A stretch of DNA of 64,000 bases. Origin: Arthonia radiata. Lineage: Eukaryota; Ascomycota; Arthoniomycetes; Arthoniales; Arthoniaceae. The first letter of the stretch is position 1. The number at the start of each line of letters is the position of its first letter. The notes under the pieces were generated by a model. That model was not told the DNA's origin and made no database searches. It saw nothing but the letters and a program-made list of their open reading frames with translations. Both the position numbers and the translations under genes were made by a program. Where the stretch lies: assembly GCA_002989075.1 (NCBI GenBank), contig PSQN01000017.1, forward strand, positions 2,239,453-2,303,452. The letters run 5' to 3'. Shown here one piece after another: positions 46,332 through 56,009 of this stretch.

Positions 46332-47405
46332 ATGGCGATAACACTGAAGCGCAAGCACTCCCTTCACTCCCAGATCACCTCTGCGTTATCCACAGGCAAA
46401 GCCTCAGACTTCGCGATCCACTCTCACGGCCACATCTTCCCCGTCCACAAATTCGTGCTGCGCCTTCGAAGCGAGTATTTCGAGAAGATCTTCAGCAATC
46501 CGCGCTTCACCGAAAATGACAGCAACCAGCTCGATCTGAACGATGAAGGGGTCGACCCGCGCGTGCTCAAGGCGCTGCTGCAGGCGCTCTACAGCGATGA
46601 CTACTGCCTCGATGCTGAGAAGCTGAAGGAAAGCAGCGCCGCCAAGGAGCAGAAGACCACGCAGGACTCAGATGGAGAAGGTGCTGCCGTCGAAGATTCT
46701 CAGGAGCAACAAGGCGACGAAGGATCACCCGATACCGACGAAGTGCTGAATGAGGAGTGGCCAAATCACAGCATCCTTGCCTTCCATGTCGGTGTCTCAG
46801 TACTCGCTGACCGCTTCCAAATCCCTGGCGTGGACAATCTGTGAGTTTTGCTGCTTGTATCGCAAGATAAGAGGGTGCTGCTGCTGACCCTGCGCAGAGT
46901 TGCTTCCAAGGTCTTCGCAGGCCTGAACGATTTCAACGCGACCTGGACCACAAACGAGAACCTCACGTTTGGCAAGCAGCACGAACAGCTGCGCACGGAT
47001 GCCGAGTTCCTCTCAGGATTGGCCATCTTGTTCACGAATGGAGGTCGCAACGATAGTAAGGAGGCGCAGCAGGCTATTGTGGACCTACTCTACGATCATA
47101 TGAACGACATCAAGGACGAAGAAGGCGTTGAGGAGTTTCTCTATGGCACGCCAGGTCTCGCAGCGGCACTAGTCAAAGAGCAGCTGCACGGGCCGAGGCG
47201 TATCAAATGTGCCACTTGCGGTAAGATCGAGCGGATCAGTTCCGCGACGTTGGGAGGCGAAGATATTGGCGGGGAGACTGGGAAAGCGAAGAAGATGGAT
47301 GCCTTCAAAGATGGGCATATGAAAGTTTGTGGGCGGTGTGGGGTGAGGGAGACTATGTTGCTGTGGATCCGGGCCTGGGATGGAACTTATGCGGTGCGTC
47401 ACTAG
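46332..47405 (+). CDS. BTB/POZ protein with C-terminal Cys4 ribbon (cluster member B)
   Basis: Exons 46332-46840 and 46898-47405 encode 338 residues; the intron splits a Leu codon after PGVDNL. BTB marks are SDFAIHSHGHIFPVHKFVL and LRSEYFEKIFSNPRF. An acidic insert of about 50 residues (Glu/Asp/Gln-rich) sits where member A has its Pro-rich insert. Both then share VSVLADRFQIPGVDNL-type sequence and FTNGGRNDSKEAQQAI (compare A: NAGRNDSPKAKTKI). CATCGKIERI and CGRCGVRET give the same paired-cysteine C terminus as A. A and B are clearly paralogues, though only B has the intron. Confidence 0.85.
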
Positions 47406-47576
47406 CAGCTGCACATGGAGTAATAGCGTTGAGGTTGGGGCAGTAGTGCTCCAGCGCCCTGACGGAGTGAAAATTGAGGTGTCTGAGGATAGCATGACCA
47501 TAGTGTGGCCGCTCGCCAACGAAAATGTTGTGTGTCATTCACCGAATGAGCCCTTAAATGAGCGACCAAGTCATCA

Positions 47577-48450
47577 TTAGACTGCGTTCCGAAGCTTTTG
47601 CTTCAAATCGAGATTACTACCGCAACCTGGACATCGCACCTTTGCGTTGCTATCATTCCATCGCCATGCGACACTCTTCCCGTCCATTTCTTTCACCGTG
47701 AAGCGGAATTCGGCTCCGCAATCGTGGCTGCACTTGAAATACACAAAGTTGTCGCAATGAGGAGCCATGTCTTTGATGAAAGCTAGAAGGAGCGCTGGAC
47801 AGCTCTTCAGCACTTCGTCGCTTGCTGCGTTCTGAACCATGTACGCCATGCACGATGCGAATTTGCGGGCAAGCCGCTGGACTGCTTCCTGGTCCTGGAA
47901 GTTCTTGCATATGTCGACGAGCAGAGTCATGCACTCATCTCGCTCGATACTATGGCCGTTGTGGAGGTCAATTCGCTCTAAGTGGCTGGCGCAGACATGG
48001 TCCAGCCCATGGATCAGGAAGCGTTTTGCCAGAATCATGACAGCGAGTTCCCTTTCGAAGTAAGGAATGGCCTCTTCTTCAGAGAGCGTGTCGTAGTCGT
48101 CTGTGTAGATGCCCAGAAGCAGGTCCCTCAAAGCTTCAGCGTCGACGTCATCAAGGTTGGCAAAACGGTCTTTGCTCTCCTGGAAACCGTCAGCTGTTAG
48201 GTCAGAGCAGTGTATTTGGTATTCCAATACCTTGAAAGGGCCGTTCATAAGACCTCGAAAATATCCGCTCCGAGTGCTGAGAATGAGACTGTGCACGTGG
48301 AATGTTTCGTCTGCGCAGACGAGTTTGAAGTCTGATGACTTCGGGTCATTGAAGATGCTTGATACATGAGCGAGCGCATCGAAAGAGGAGCTATGGTCAG
48401 CGCGCCTACCTTTTCATAGCCTCGTTGAGCGTGGCAATTGCTCGTGCCAT
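47577..48450 (-). CDS. BTB/POZ protein with C-terminal Cys4 ribbon (cluster member C)
   Basis: Exons 48450-48410, 48357-48231 and 48179-47577 encode 256 residues; exon lengths are 41, 127 and 603 nt. The small first exon and both introns are supported by exact correspondence with member D. The BTB core reads SDFKLVCADETFHVHSLIL, STRSGYFRGLMNGPFK, then DVDAEALRDLLLGIYTDDYD and AKRFLIHGLDHV. The C terminus holds CSHDCGAEFRF and VRCPGCGSNLDL, a paired-Cys ribbon framing a Trp-rich hairpin (VAWRWND). Transcribed toward member B, whose end is 171 nt away. Confidence 0.83.
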
Positions 48451-48813
48451 CTTCCAGTAGACGAATGCAGATGAGGAGGAGAATGACTGGAGTGATTGTA
48501 TTGGAGTATGTGTGCAAAAACGAAGTTGTAGGCAAGGAGAAGTGAGGCCATTGATAGCCAATATTAGATCCTCACCTCATGAGAGGCTTGGCAGTCGCAG
48601 TTATCATCACCTTTCCGATTATGGCTTGTCCAAGCGCTCAATCAAATTACATCATTGGCCAGTGAGACCAGTTTGGGCTCTTCAATAGCAGGTAGTCGTT
48701 ATCATTATTGTCTCGGCATGCCCTATCGAGTAGATGCGAACACTTCAGCATATCGAATCGCGAGATCAACCATGCCACCAGCCCTAAGCGAGGCTCTTAC
48801 TCTGCTGATGCCG
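48451..48813. other. Intergenic between BTB members C and D
   Basis: This is the promoter of C and the 3' flank of D. No other feature is seen. Confidence 0.5.
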
Positions 48814-49705
48814 CTAGGCCGCTCGCTTCTTGTTGGCTTTTCTCAACTCGGATCCAAGTTTCCACTTGTGGTTGCAGCCAGGACACTTCAACTCGTTAGT
48901 ATTCTTCCAGCGCCACTTCCCATCCTCGATCCGCAGCGTGAACCACGACTCGCTGCCACACTCAGCATTTGGGCATTTGAGATGCAACGTCTGCTTTGAC
49001 GAAGGAGCTCGTTGATATAGAGCCATCCAGAGAAGCTCTGGGCACCTGCGCAGCTCGCGGAAGCTGCAAAGCTCCATGAAACTCGGTGCAAGGTCCGTGA
49101 AGCACTTTGCCACTCTCAACTTGAGATCATGATCGACGAGCGTCTCACTGATGCGGAGGATCGCCAGCAACGAAATTTTGAGATTAACGTCCTTGAACAG
49201 CAGCTGTGAACCAAGATTCTCGAGGTTCTGAACACAAGCTTCGTCAAGGCCAGTGACAAGGAAGCGCCGGGTGAGCTGCAGGACCTGAGCTTCATGCAGG
49301 ACGCGCTGGTGTGGCGAGCCCATTCGGTTCGAGTCGTAGCCTCCGCTGTAGATACCAAGTAGCAAAGAACGCATAACCTCAGAGTTTATATCGTCAATGG
49401 TAACCATGTTTTCCTGCGCCTCCTACTCGCAACATCGTTAGCAGCGAAGCGACACACGGGCTAATCGAAAAACTCCAACGTACTTGGAAGCCACTGTTGA
49501 TGAGCGCCTTGAAATATTGGCTGCGTGTGTTGAGGATCAAGGTATGCACATAAAAGACAACTCCTTCGCAGTGGACTTGGAAGTCGGCAGTAGCGGCATC
49601 GTTGAAAAGACTGCATAGCCAGGTCAGCTCTGTGCAGATGGGTCTTTTGCTCGTCAGGCTATACCTTTTAACGGCGTTGCTGAGATAGCTCAAGGCGTCG
49701 GTCAT
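48814..49705 (-). CDS. BTB/POZ protein with C-terminal Cys4 ribbon (cluster member D)
   Basis: Exons 49705-49665, 49610-49484 and 49413-48814 encode 255 residues; exon lengths are 41, 127 and 600 nt, matching member C exon for exon. The first exon encodes 13 codons plus two bases in both genes. An in-frame ATG 123 nt upstream exists but has no counterpart in C. BTB core: ADFQVHCEGVVFYVHTLIL, NTRSQYFKALINSGFQ, DDINSEVMRSLLLGIYSGGYD, LTRRFLVTGLDEA. The C terminus has CPNAECGSESWFTL, a GKWRWKN turn, and LKCPGCNHKWKLG. Tandem duplication with C is the simplest origin. Confidence 0.85.
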
Positions 49706-49978
49706 GTTTGAGTGCGCCTCTGCTGATATGTGCTGCTGGAACGACACTTGCTGGCGAAGGGCTCCTGACTGAGCTGCTGGGGTTCTTTTGCTCGGAAGGT
49801 GAGCAAGCGAAGTCAAAGCATAGGTCATCAGTCGTTTGACACGGTATGATTATGAAGTTCCTTCAGGTTGCATGTGGGACTTGCTATCTTCACCTTGAAT
49901 GACGCTTGTGAGTGCTGAATCTGCAGGTACGACAATTACTGCTTTTTGCCTGTTGACAACCGAGGCGTGTCACGGCTC

Positions 49979-50612
49979 CTACTCCTCCTCATACCTATCG
50001 AAGCTCTCTTGATGTTTTTCACTCTCACATCCGAGTTCCCAAACGTGATAGCACCCAGGACACTTTAGCTCGTGCTCAGTACGCCAGGTCCAAGTGCGAT
50101 TCTCTCCTCTCAGTGTTGCCCAGACCTCGCATCCGCAGCCTGTTCCCGGACAGCGTTGGTCACGACTCGCGATGGGTCGGGAAATCGTTGTTTGAGCATG
50201 AATATCATTAGACCTGGGCATGCAGCCAAAACCTTTTCGTTTGAGGCGTCCTGCATGAAGCGAGGCGGGAAATCTTTCAGCCACGAAGCCAACGTCTCCC
50301 ACGCGGAGTGATTTTGCAGGCTCTGGTATACGGCGACGATGTGTTGTAGACGCTCCAATCTTGGTTTTTCGGACATCGAAACCTAGTCTTTGATGCCTTC
50401 GACGCGTTTGACGAGAGTGTTATCCACACCCACAACAAGGGATCGCCGTGTGAGCATGGCATTCTCCTGCTCATTAGATCGTCCTTCTCATCATCGCTTG
50501 CCAGATCGAAGTCGTCCGTGCACAGATACTGTAAGAGGGCTAGCAGTGCTGTCGGGTTGGCATCGGGAATGGTGACGGCCATTTTCTCAGCCTCATGAAA
50601 GCCCCCCGCATT
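49979..50612 (-). pseudogene. Decayed BTB paralogue (cluster member E), 5'-truncated
   Basis: Pieces aligned to member D appear in order but in changing frames. They are NAGGFHEAEKMAVTIP and LLALLQYLCTDDFD; LTRRSLVVGVDNTLVKRVEGI; then CPGLMIFMLKQRFPDPSR; and finally CPGTGCGCEVWATL with LKCPGCYHVWELG. At least two frame shifts (near 50455 and 50160) and one in-frame TAG (near 50383) separate them. The first half of the BTB domain and the start codon are missing: homology stops at about 50612, against the URA4 stop codon at 50617-50619. It is a host-gene relic, third in a tandem C-D-E series on the minus strand. A short spliced product cannot be fully excluded. Confidence 0.72.
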
Positions 50613-50616
50613 AAGG

Positions 50617-51756
50617 TCATTTCATCCATTCGATGCTCCACGTCTCTTTGCCACTTCTAAAGTTCACCACCTCGACACTTTCGCCAATACCCTTCACGCA
50701 CTCTTCGATAATATTCCGTTTGCTCTTCACGACAACATAATCTTTTTGACTTTCAGTTATCTTGTAGAAGCGATTCCCTCTCGCACTCAGGAACTCCCGC
50801 AACGCCTCTTCAGTCACTGCTTCTGGCGCAAACCACTTATTGATGACTCCATCTTCAAGGGCTGAAAAGACGAGCTGTGTTGCATAAGCTTGAGTGAAAC
50901 AACCGGCAGCAGCCTTCTTGTGAGGGCTGGCGACCTTAGCATCTCTGGGATGCGGTGCGCTATCACTACCGAAGAAGAACTTGCTGCTTGGGTCGATAAT
51001 CTCTCGTTGCAGCGCGACTCGATCTGAAGGCATCTTTGCAGTAGGCTTGCAAAATGCCCAACCGTCACCAATGACGTCGTCAACGGTCAGGAAAAGGTGA
51101 TGAGCCGTGATTGTCCCCGCAACAGTCGGACCACACTTGCGGACTGCCTCCAGTGCGGCTTGAGTACTGGCATGCTCAAGCACGATCCGCAAGCGTGGGA
51201 AGTCCTTGTGAAGCTTGCGCAGCGTAGGAAGAAACGCATGTTCAGCGTTCAAAACCGTCACAGCGCCAGGGTTTGCCGGATCCGTGCTGCTCTGCTCCAC
51301 ATACTCTGGCCCCGAGTCGCATGTACATCCGACCTCGCCATGTAGATTAAGCACCATGTCCACTTCCTGCATCTTCGAGATGACAGGATAGAACGGCTCC
51401 AGATCCACGACGCCTGCATCCGAGTTGGTCGTCACGCCTGCTGGATAGATCTTGACGCCAGCGATACCAGCTTTCTTTGCTTCGACAATCATCTCGGGTG
51501 TGATGCTAGGGTGCATATACAGGGTCATGAGATAGTTGACAGATGGGTCGATGGCGCGAAGCTCGTCGCGGTAAGATATTGCCTGCTGCACGGTCGTGAT
51601 AGGAGGCGTCAAATTTGGCATCACATACACAGTAGACACGCCACCGCGCCGTATAGTCGGTACGACAGTCCGCATGAGGTCGCCAGAGCGCAAATGGACG
51701 TGGAAATCGGACGTAGGCGGTAATTGTATACGGCTGAAAGGGAGTGAGGACGACAT
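50617..51756 (-). CDS. URA4: Dihydroorotase
   Basis: This single exon encodes 379 residues from MSSSLPFSRIQLP. It catalyses cyclisation of N-carbamoyl-aspartate to dihydroorotate in pyrimidine synthesis. The metal motif DFHVHLR follows the start closely, as in fungal and bacterial class II enzymes. Then come GVKIYPAGVTTNSDAG (with the lysine that is usually carboxylated), NLHGEV, LEHAST and TAHHLFLTVDD, and the catalytic Asp in FFFGSDSAPH. The frame is open upstream, and an ATG at 51897 would add 47 residues rich in Arg and Ser; other family members start at MSSSL-like positions, so I chose the shorter form. Its 3' end abuts the BTB relic. Confidence 0.95.
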   Translation of the reverse strand: MSSSLPFSRIQLPPTSDFHVHLRSGDLMRTVVPTIRRGGVSTVYVMPNLTPPITTVQQAISYRDELRAIDPSVNYLMTLYMHPSITPEMIVEAKKAGIAGVKIYPAGVTTNSDAGVVDLEPFYPVISKMQEVDMVLNLHGEVGCTCDSGPEYVEQSSTDPANPGAVTVLNAEHAFLPTLRKLHKDFPRLRIVLEHASTQAALEAVRKCGPTVAGTITAHHLFLTVDDVIGDGWAFCKPTAKMPSDRVALQREIIDPSSKFFFGSDSAPHPRDAKVASPHKKAAAGCFTQAYATQLVFSALEDGVINKWFAPEAVTEEALREFLSARGNRFYKITESQKDYVVVKSKRNIIEECVKGIGESVEVVNFRSGKETWSIEWMK

Positions 51757-52665
51757 TCTGACAACTGGCAGTCGGTGAGGCGTCTTTGCATGGCGAGACT
51801 GCAGAACACCCTTGACGATTGATGGGATGCGCCACGATGCTCTTCTGGCAAGTGACACTTGGGCCTGGTGCACGTGGGATAACACGAAGGCGCACATATC
51901 AGTCCCGTGAAAAGAGACGACATTACCCAGCTTGAAGAAGGCCAATTGGACACATCACGACATGGACGGAGTGAGAATAATGCCGACCCTATTTCGTGCG
52001 GAGAAGGGTGTTTTTCGAGTAGACATATTATCGAGGACGCGGTTAAGAAATGGCATTCACTGCGTTGGTGCGTTGGTAGTAGAACCGACTAGCCAGGCAC
52101 GCCAGGGGCAGGATTTGTCTAGTTTGGCACGCCTAACCCAGATAAGCCTAGCTACGAGATCTGCTATCTAGTATCGTGGCACCACGGCTAAACAAGAGAG
52201 AAGAAAGAATCATCCCTTCAGTGTCTATTGGCTTAATTGTACTGACGCAAGTAAAGCGTTGCGAAGATAAGGATGATCATCGTAGACGTCTGTACTCGGC
52301 TGGCAACAAAGCCATGGGCGCCGGAAGCGGACATGACCCTGCTGGGTTGTCGCCGCATGCGACCTGCTCTTCTTGCAAGAGAGTACCTGATGGTTCGAGG
52401 CAGAGCTTACCAGTGAACTAAAATGGGGCGTATAGGTACATGGCTCATTGATTCAACCTTTGAGGTGTGCACGCCGGATGCGGCCCATCATCAGCCCCTT
52501 TGTCCTCGAAAATGCCCTTTTGTTCCCTTGACTACCTGGCAGCCCAGCTGATGAATCGGTACCCTGAACTCATCGTGAAAACGGTGCTTCACTGGGACCT
52601 ACACTCTACGCCTCATGTTGCTTCCACAAGCCTAGACATTTCAGGGTCCAGCAGGCCATTCGAAG
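51757..52665. other. Divergent promoter, URA4 and kinase
   Basis: This is 909 nt. Around 52085-52175 there are several CTAG sites and two copies of GGCACGCC-like sequence, but no clear array. No gene is supported. Confidence 0.4.
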
Positions 52666-54183
52666 ATGAAGAAAGAACGCATATGGGATTACCTTATGCA
52701 AAACTTTGATGAAGAGGATGGATTCGAGAACATTGCGCAGTACAAGAAGGGGGGCTTTTGTCCAGTACATCTTGGCGAGGTCCTTGACGCTGGTAACTAT
52801 ACGGTTTCCGATAAACTCGGTCACGGCAACTCTTCAACCGTCTGGCTTGCGCGCGACAACCAGCACAATCCACAGTCAGAGGATCACCCCTACCGATATG
52901 TTGCTCTCAAGTTCCTTACAGCTGAGAGATCTCAAGACGTACGCGAGATTTCTATCTTACGGGAATTGCAGACACTGGTGTCAGGGAAATCAACTGTTAC
53001 TATCGACCCTGACCTTGCTCAATTCCGACAAAACATAGTACATCTCATCCGATCTTTCTCGCTCCAGAGTGCGAATGGATTACACACTGTGCTTGTACTG
53101 CCGGTCATGCGACGGTTTCAAGAGCTTGCTCTAATCTATGTCGATACGATGAGATACTATTACGAGATTGCACGACAACTTTTTGGAGCCGTCGCACTTC
53201 TTCACCAGCTCGGCTTTACTCATGGTGACCTACACATTAATAACGCAGGCTTCATATGCTCAGATATGGGCGACAACGACGTCCAGCGAATGGGTACACC
53301 TGGAGCAACACCCGTCGTGTTGTGGCGATATTCTACTGAGCATCCTTCCGCGACGTCCGCGTTTTCAGAAGACTTTGACGATCGATCTCTTGTAGCTTCT
53401 CCACTTGGCCTAGACAATGAAGCAGGTCTACCAAAGTACCTCGTCTCGTCACACACCTGGAATCGGTCGTGGAGCTTTAAAAGGTTTGGTATGAAAACGT
53501 GCGTCTGTATAGCAGATTTCGACCTTGCCTTCAAAATCAGCTCGCCACTTTCCGATCGACCTTTCGTTCTTACACCCCTATGCTACATTGCACCGGAGTA
53601 CGTATTTGCAACGCATGAGCTGAACACCAAGTCATTGTCTCCTGGCTTGGTCCGTCAGCGGAGACGCCATGGGGATGCACACGCCGCTCTAGGAGATGTT
53701 TGCCAAAAAGTCGACGTCTGGTCAGCTGGCTGTATTCTCTACGAATTCATCCTCGGGTCATCGCTAGTGAGCGATTTCGGCATCAATGTTAATCATGAAA
53801 AAAGACAGGTCCAGATCGACCCCAACGTTCCGGACGACTGGTCACCATTGCCAGCCGTAGCCATTGCGTCTGCTCCTGACGAGGCTGGAAAGAACCCCGC
53901 AGAGTCGAGCGCCGATTTCTGGTCAAAGACCCTGGGTGACATTGTCTTCATGATAGGGGCTAGATGTGAACAGAATTACCAATTTTCTGTGGGAATGAAG
54001 CGGGATACCCAGCCTGCTCCGGGAGCAATAGCGCGAGAAGACCTCGAAGAATTCACGAACTGCTTGAAGCTCGCGCTCAGGCTTGACCCACGACAGCGAT
54101 CTCAGGCTAAGGATATCTGTGCGCGGCTCACTGCGCGGGTTGAACAGTTGCCAGCAACGAAGATAACGCTTCCGACGGAGTAA
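52666..54183 (+). CDS. SRPK-like protein kinase, atypical catalytic motifs
   Basis: This single-exon gene encodes 505 residues. YKKGGFCPVHLGEVLDAGNY is the SRPK-type lead-in. Glycine loop LGHGNSSTVWLA and the ATP lysine in YVALKFL are kept. The catalytic loop reads THGDLHINN: the Asp and final Asn are present but the usual lysine is His. The metal motif reads ADFDLAF, with Asp in place of the DFG glycine. IAPEYVF matches the APE motif, and VDVWSAGCILYE is the helix F signature. An insert of about 95 residues separates the catalytic loop and the DFD motif, longer than a normal kinase linker but typical of SRPK-type inserts. Fungal genomes hold many divergent SRPK-like genes of unknown role; activity here is uncertain. 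Confidence 0.85.
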   Translation: MKKERIWDYLMQNFDEEDGFENIAQYKKGGFCPVHLGEVLDAGNYTVSDKLGHGNSSTVWLARDNQHNPQSEDHPYRYVALKFLTAERSQDVREISILRELQTLVSGKSTVTIDPDLAQFRQNIVHLIRSFSLQSANGLHTVLVLPVMRRFQELALIYVDTMRYYYEIARQLFGAVALLHQLGFTHGDLHINNAGFICSDMGDNDVQRMGTPGATPVVLWRYSTEHPSATSAFSEDFDDRSLVASPLGLDNEAGLPKYLVSSHTWNRSWSFKRFGMKTCVCIADFDLAFKISSPLSDRPFVLTPLCYIAPEYVFATHELNTKSLSPGLVRQRRRHGDAHAALGDVCQKVDVWSAGCILYEFILGSSLVSDFGINVNHEKRQVQIDPNVPDDWSPLPAVAIASAPDEAGKNPAESSADFWSKTLGDIVFMIGARCEQNYQFSVGMKRDTQPAPGAIAREDLEEFTNCLKLALRLDPRQRSQAKDICARLTARVEQLPATKITLPTE

Positions 54184-54655
54184 CCAACCTCGCCACCATA
54201 GCGGATTGTGAGTATTGTTTCCCTTTGTCCATTGTACGCTCTCTTTGCGATCGTTTGCTGCGAAAAAGCAATCAAGTAGAACCTTTCATCAATGCATTGT
54301 CTTGGATGTTGAGCCAAAGGACAAGAGACCAGAAATGTCACTGTTGGTTTCATCTGCCGTCTTTGTCGATGTTCATATATCAGCAGTCGCGCACCGTCAT
54401 GATGATAGTAGCTCAGTGGCATCAGCTTCGTTGCCGAGAAGAATTGAATCCATTGCCCAGTGCTATCGGCCTCATCGCTCAGCTACGTCGCCTTCACCAC
54501 TGAGTGGCATCAACTTCGTCGCTCTTCGATCCCAGCTTCACCGCCCGGGTTGATTGTCTTAGAAAAAGGAACCTAAGGTCAGCACCGGAGCGCACAGATC
54601 ACGAGGCATCGGTGACAGCTCGGACACTCCACAGCCCGCGCGAGACCGTCAAGCA
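54184..54655. other. Intergenic, no feature seen
   Basis: This lies between tandem genes; nothing is recognised. Confidence 0.45.
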
Positions 54656-55357
54656 ATGCCAGCAGATCCATTATTCTATTACAGCGTGGAATCAGCAAGG
54701 ACACCCACCGACCTCAAGGCAATATACTTCGACATCGATCCCGCCACATTCCTCCCAACGCCAGAAGCGCCCACTCAGCCCGCAGACATCGACCGGTGCC
54801 TGTGCATCTGCCACCGCTTCTTCAAAAGCCTAGATTCACAGAAAATCATCCCTCCCACTCACGCCAACAGCATCTTCGTCCGCGCGCTGACGCACAAGTC
54901 AGACGCATCGAACCCGCAGTACTCAGAGCTGGGGAAGCAGCGTGCCCACATTACCTTCAAGGTCTGCCTATACACGATCTTCGTCAACGGTCAGCCGCCG
55001 ACTCCCGCTGGATGCGAAGGCTTCTACGACTTTCATATCTTCACGGACGGCCACTACGGCACTGCGGGACAGTATGAGAAGTTCGTCGAGAAGCATGCGG
55101 ACCAGGTGGGATGGGCCTCGAAGCTGCTGGCTGCTGAGAAGCGAGGAAGGCTCTTCTGGGACGGCAGTCGACACGAGGTCCAGCGAGTCGGTCGGGCGCT
55201 GCGGGAGGATATTCGCGGTGGCGCGTGCAATACCATCACAGAATTCGTGGAAGTCTCAGCGGAAGCCACATCGGAAGCCACATCGCAAACCATAGCGGAG
55301 ACCACGCCGGGAACCACGCCGGGAACCACGCCGGGAACCACGCCGGAAATTATGTGA
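54656..55357 (+). CDS. Hypothetical protein with a 4-residue repeat tail
   Basis: This ATG-started frame encodes 233 residues. The first 200 look ordered and unrepeated: PLFYYSVESARTPTDLKAIY, an acidic FDIDPATFLP segment, CLCICHRFFKSLDSQ, KVCLYTIFVNGQPPTP and DFHIFTDGHYGTAGQYEKF. The tail is made of EATS and TPGT units encoded by a 12-nt repeat. I do not recognise the family. No signal peptide or membrane helix is seen. The repeat continues past the stop codon in another frame (see the repeat entry). Confidence 0.6.
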   Translation: MPADPLFYYSVESARTPTDLKAIYFDIDPATFLPTPEAPTQPADIDRCLCICHRFFKSLDSQKIIPPTHANSIFVRALTHKSDASNPQYSELGKQRAHITFKVCLYTIFVNGQPPTPAGCEGFYDFHIFTDGHYGTAGQYEKFVEKHADQVGWASKLLAAEKRGRLFWDGSRHEVQRVGRALREDIRGGACNTITEFVEVSAEATSEATSQTIAETTPGTTPGTTPGTTPEIM

Positions 55358-55450
55358 AAGTCACACCGACAGTCACATCGGAGGCCACGTCGGAAGCCAT
55401 ATCGGAAGTCACACCGACAGTCGCATCGGAGGCCACACCGGAAGATCAAC
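55255..55450 (+). repeat. 12-nt tandem repeat crossing a stop codon
   Basis: About 16 copies of a 12-nt unit, forms such as GGAAGCCACATC and GGGAACCACGCC, run across the end of the hypothetical gene. The stop lies at about two thirds of the array, and the last third is untranslated in the gene's frame. Confidence 0.8.
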
Positions 55451-56009
55451 CAGAGTCGTAACTTGGCGACGGTATCGAAGCTGCTCGAGATGAAACCTAT
55501 CGAAGCTTGGATGTAAGAAGATCTGAATGTAGCCGAGATAGGCTGGCATCTCACTGTGGCGTTTGTCCCGAATTGGAATATCACGGATTTGTACGCGAAT
55601 GCCTTGTGAGTACTGTATGGTAGATGCTTAAATGCATAAACGGATGATGTTTTTGCGAACTCGATGTCCTTGAGGTGCCGTGTCAATTTTGTACTTCTGG
55701 CTCCAGCAGTTGCGGGATCCTTTAGCTTCTCTGCCCGCAGATCCACACCGAGTTAGCTTGCAAGCGTGTTTATGCCCGTTCACGCGGTAGGTTAGGAGGC
55801 ACGAAACCGACATGGTCTGGCTCGCCGCCATCACAGATGCAGCTCAAATGATTTCGCCTCGAAAGCAGTCAAGGTTACGAGGTTCGGTCTATGTGCTGCT
55901 ATTCTGGCATGGATAGTCATCAAACATATAACGTTTCATTAGTAAAAAGGGTATCAAGAATGCTCTGCCGGCGCCTCCGCTATGCATGAAGCAACGTAGT
56001 GAAAATGTA
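55358..56009. other. Intergenic between convergent genes
   Basis: The first 90 nt are the rest of the repeat array. The remainder has no recognised feature. Confidence 0.5.
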
